Shown one piece after another: positions 50,747-53,019 of a DNA stretch of 53,019 bases. The DNA lies in the NCBI RefSeq assembly GCF_023227765.1, contig NZ_JALKBZ010000017.1, forward strand, positions 1 through 53,019. Reading direction: 5' to 3'. This stretch comes from Fuchsiella alkaliacetigena (lineage in GTDB: Bacteria > Bacillota > Halanaerobiia > Halobacteroidales > Acetohalobiaceae). A program made the translations under genes and the position numbers. The notes beneath the pieces were generated by a model. That model made no database searches, was not told where the DNA came from, and saw only the letters and a program-made list of their open reading frames with translations. Position 1 is the first letter of the stretch, and each line of letters begins with the position of its first letter.

Positions 50747-52138
50747 ATGAGTTATAATCAGGTTACTGAGGCTGATATAGAGCGTTTAGAGGAGATTTTG
50801 GATTCAAAGCGAGTGACTAAAAGAGAAAATATTAATGAGGACTACTCACATGATGAGCTGGCTGAGGTTAAGGTATATCCCGAAGTGATGGTAGAGCCGG
50901 AAACAACAGCGGAAGTATCAGCAATTATGAAGCTAGCTTCAGAGAGGAATATTCCGGTTACTCCTCGGGGAACTGGGACTGGGCTTTGTGGAGGAGCAGT
51001 GGCTATGGAAGGGGGAATACTTCTGTTAACTACGGCTATGGATCAGGTTATTGAGATCGATGAGGAGAACCTAATGGCTAAAGTACAGCCTGGAGTAATA
51101 CTATTAAGCTTTGCTGAACAGGTAAATGACCTAGGTTTTATGTATCCCCCCGATCCTGGTGAAAAGAGCGCTACCCTGGGTGGTAATGTAATGACTAATG
51201 CCGGAGGTATGAAGGCGGTTAAATATGGGGTAACTAGAGACTATGTGCAGGGTTTGGAGATAGTATTACCCAATGGAGAGATTATTGAGACTGGGGCTAA
51301 GGTAGTTAAAAACAGTACTGGCTATAGTATTCAGGATTTGATGATCGGTTCTGAAGGTACTTTAGGGATTATTACCGAGATTACTCTAAAACTAATTCCT
51401 TTACCTCAAAAGCAGCTTACCTTACTAGTTCCCTTTGATAGCTTAGATGAAGCTATTGATACTGTACCAGAGATTATTAATGCTAAAATAGTACCTACTG
51501 GAATTGAGTTTATGGAGAAAGATGTATTAATAGCAGCTACTGACTACTTAGGTAAGGAGTTTCCGGAAACATCAGCTCCAGCCTACCTACTGTTGACTTT
51601 TGATGGCAACGATAAAGAGGAGTTAGAAAAAGAATATGAGGTGGCAGCTCAAGTCTGTCTAGATAATAATGCCTATGATGTTTATATAGCCAATACAGAT
51701 GAGCGTCAGGATATAATCTGGGATACTAGAGGGGCCCTTTTAGAAGCTTTAAAGGCGGTTAGTCACTTAGATGAATGTGATGTAGTTGTGCCGAGAAACT
51801 TAGTAGCTGAGTTTGTAAAGTATACCCATCAATTAGAGGATAAGCACGGGATTAAGATTCGTAACTTCGGTCATGCTGGGGATGGTAATCTACATGTTTA
51901 TACCATGAAAGAAGATTTGGATGAACAGACTTGGCAAGAGAAGAATAAGGCAGTAATGGATGATCTTTATGCTAAAGCACGGGAAATGAGAGGTTTGGTA
52001 TCTGGGGAGCACGGTATTGCCTACGCTAAAAAAGAGTATCTTCATCAAGATATTGGTCCTCTTCAAGTGGAGCTTATGCGAGGTATTAAAAACACCTTTG
52101 ATCCCAATAATATTTTAAATCCAGGTAAAGTAGTATAG
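50747..52138 (+). CDS. lctD: FAD-linked lactate dehydrogenase (LctD/GlcD-like)
   Basis: This 463-residue flavoprotein of the VAO/GlcD family oxidises lactate to pyruvate. The FAD-binding PCMH part has PVTPRGTGTGLCGGAV near residue 70 and GGNVMTNAGGMKAVKYGVTRDYV near 145. The C-terminal cap has FGHAGDGNLHVY and SGEHGIAYAKKEYL. Next to Etf with a ferredoxin domain, it should form the Etf-Ldh complex that uses reduced ferredoxin to drive lactate oxidation by NAD+. ATG 50747 has AAAGGAGG upstream. A terminator follows at 52201. Specificity for D- or L-lactate cannot be told. Confidence 0.93.
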   Translation: MSYNQVTEADIERLEEILDSKRVTKRENINEDYSHDELAEVKVYPEVMVEPETTAEVSAIMKLASERNIPVTPRGTGTGLCGGAVAMEGGILLLTTAMDQVIEIDEENLMAKVQPGVILLSFAEQVNDLGFMYPPDPGEKSATLGGNVMTNAGGMKAVKYGVTRDYVQGLEIVLPNGEIIETGAKVVKNSTGYSIQDLMIGSEGTLGIITEITLKLIPLPQKQLTLLVPFDSLDEAIDTVPEIINAKIVPTGIEFMEKDVLIAATDYLGKEFPETSAPAYLLLTFDGNDKEELEKEYEVAAQVCLDNNAYDVYIANTDERQDIIWDTRGALLEALKAVSHLDECDVVVPRNLVAEFVKYTHQLEDKHGIKIRNFGHAGDGNLHVYTMKEDLDEQTWQEKNKAVMDDLYAKAREMRGLVSGEHGIAYAKKEYLHQDIGPLQVELMRGIKNTFDPNNILNPGKVV

Positions 52139-52200
52139 TTAAGATTTTAATAACTAGAAATAGCTTAAATTATTAATTTAAAGCAGAATGGTAGAATTTA

Positions 52201-52246
52201 ATTCCGTGTGGAGAGCTTAGCTCAAAACACGGAATATTATTTTTTG
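52201..52246 (+). terminator. Terminator after the lactate operon
   Basis: ATTCCGTGT (52201-52209) pairs perfectly with ACACGGAAT (52227-52235), followed by ATTATTTTTT. Confidence 0.85.
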
Positions 52247-52375
52247 ATTAAGTAAGCAGGCCATTTAGTCCAGTTTAAAGAATAAATAACTAGGTAATTA
52301 CTTTTAACCAGAATTTCAAATAAGTTATTTTCACAAAATACTGATAGTATTACTTTTAAAGGAGGGGTTAAGGTA

Positions 52376-52515
52376 ATGCACTATTGGAGATTTGGAATAG
52401 GATGGGGGGCATATGGTTTTGATGCTTCTTTTTTGGGTAAAGATATGCTCGTGGAGAGATTGATAAGGAGGAATACCAAGAAATAGCTGAACTTTTAGAG
52501 GAGGATAAATCATAA
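52376..52515 (+). pseudogene. Frameshifted small SHOCT-domain protein
   Basis: ATG 52376, behind AAAGGAGGGG, opens a 36-residue frame starting MHYWRFGIGWGAYGF and ending at 52486. From 52441 another frame encodes RYARGEIDKEEYQEIAEL and ends at TAA 52513-52515; this is a clear SHOCT short C-terminal motif. Gaining one base around 52433-52441, a T/G/A-run area, would join them, but the joined protein would lack the usual transmembrane middle. It is probably a decayed gene or a sequence error. Confidence 0.6.
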
Positions 52516-52694
52516 TAATTAGCTTTTTGGAATTTAGTTCACAAAAATAATAATGAGAGACTACAAAAATATATCCTTATTTTACATTGGAGAAAATAAT
52601 TATTTTTTATATACTAAATCACTAGCATTGCAAGAACTTAAATTGAAAAAGTCAAATCGCAAATATAGGATTTAGACTTGATTAAATAGAAAAA
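52516..52694. other. AT-rich gap before the IS element
   Basis: No gene, tRNA or clear repeat is seen. The left end of the IS element probably lies in this stretch but cannot be located. Confidence 0.4.
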
Positions 52695-53019
52695 GCTCCT
52701 TATAATTAGGCTTAGGATAGTCTTTATCCAAATACCTAAAATAAGGAGCAACCACTATGGATAAAGATATCATAAACTTGACCTTTAAGCAATATTTAAA
52801 GCCAATTAATTTGAAAAAGTTCAATAATTTAATTGAAAAATTGGAATTAGATAAATATGCCAAGAAACTTACCACTTTCAAATTAATTTCGCTTTTAATT
52901 TTCGGACAACTTTTAGCAATTAGAAGTTTAGAATATTTGAGCTTAAGAGTATCTAATAATGAAAACTTACAAAAAGTTCTTAGACTAAAATCAATCAGTG
53001 CTTCTCAATTATCTAGGAA
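52695..53019 (+). mobile_element. IS4-like insertion sequence, left part (cut by window end)
   Basis: GCTCCTTAT (52695-52703) pairs with ATAAGGAGC (52741-52749), with TTAGG/CCTAA and GGATA/TATCC further inside. The right arm holds the Shine-Dalgarno of the transposase, so translation should be limited, a common feature of IS elements. The right end is outside the window. Confidence 0.7.
52757..53019 (+). CDS. IS4-family transposase, N-terminal part (incomplete)
   Basis: The first 87 residues of a transposase, open to the window end. FKQYLKPINLKKFNNLIEKL, LDKYAKKLTTFKLISLLIFGQL and SISASQLSR match the DUF4372-type N-terminal domain that precedes the DDE domain in IS4-family enzymes. The catalytic residues would lie outside the window. 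AAGGAG is eight bases before ATG 52757 and lies in a hairpin arm. Confidence 0.8.
   Translation, partial: MDKDIINLTFKQYLKPINLKKFNNLIEKLELDKYAKKLTTFKLISLLIFGQLLAIRSLEYLSLRVSNNENLQKVLRLKSISASQLSR

Noticed and set aside
52430-52441. Programmed -1 frameshift at T TTT TTG in the SHOCT gene
   Set aside because: A -1 slip at that heptamer runs at once into TAA 52438-52440, so it cannot reach the SHOCT frame.
1-53019. tRNA and rRNA genes
   Set aside because: I saw no cloverleaf with a CCA-type end and no ribosomal RNA segment, but a tRNAscan run would be needed to be certain.

Overview
The window looks like chromosome from a spore-forming, diderm, anaerobic halophilic Firmicute of the Halanaerobiales, probably Halobacteroidaceae (Acetohalobium/Orenia-like). 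This is inferred, not proven. The DNA is AT-rich by eye. Proteins are rich in Asp/Glu. Sporulation genes (spoIIM, a Spo0E-type peptide) occur with an outer-membrane-type chaperone-usher pilus system and an AMIN-domain amidase. Energy genes are anaerobic: 2-oxoacid:ferredoxin oxidoreductase, an Etf-coupled lactate dehydrogenase and a split archaeal-type glutamate synthase.

Layout. 1-1408: 3' part of a group II intron with its maturase. 1637-4872: steA, steB, a family 2 glycosyltransferase and a MraY/WecA-like membrane protein (division/envelope). 4978-7565: four-subunit 2-oxoacid:ferredoxin oxidoreductase, ended by a terminator. 7637-11108: two PLP racemases and an M20 peptidase. 11218-14300: DUF3866 protein, NUDIX hydrolase, an unknown protein and SpoIIM. 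14301-15033: about 730 bases without a gene, holding a strongly self-complementary nested element. 15034-18354: deoB, purine and pyrimidine nucleoside phosphorylases. 18617-19279: Spo0E-like peptide and an ATC-hydrolase-family protein.

19361-25920 is the most unusual region: a chaperone-usher pilus locus (pilin, chaperone, second subunit, usher, pilin, then a separately transcribed pilin). Two pilin genes carry long leaders, each behind a good sigma-A promoter. The leaders share a conserved pseudoknot-forming RNA core. In the first the core runs into an intrinsic terminator. In the second it sits between an anti-Shine-Dalgarno strand and the Shine-Dalgarno, and an upstream decoy copy of the RBS region can compete for the anti-SD strand. 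The usher has an N-terminal membrane anchor and a long EEDK-repeat linker that could span the periplasm.

The rest: rtcB on the minus strand (26041-27396); a five-gene glutamate synthase operon (27576-32704); an IclR regulator and FxsA; a minus-strand pair of HDAC-family hydrolase and hydantoinase/oxoprolinase; a soluble globin-coupled chemoreceptor; pgi; cell-wall genes (M23 peptidase, zinc-ribbon microprotein, amidase, GerMN protein, murI); an lct-type lactate operon with four copies of a TGGTCTGACCA-like operator (45935-52138); a frameshifted SHOCT-like gene; and the start of an IS4-like transposase cut by the window end.

Across the window the palindrome GGGCCC is far commoner than base composition predicts (30 sites counted by eye), reminiscent of HIP1-type genome signatures. 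All identifications come from reading protein motifs and DNA by eye; no searches were run.
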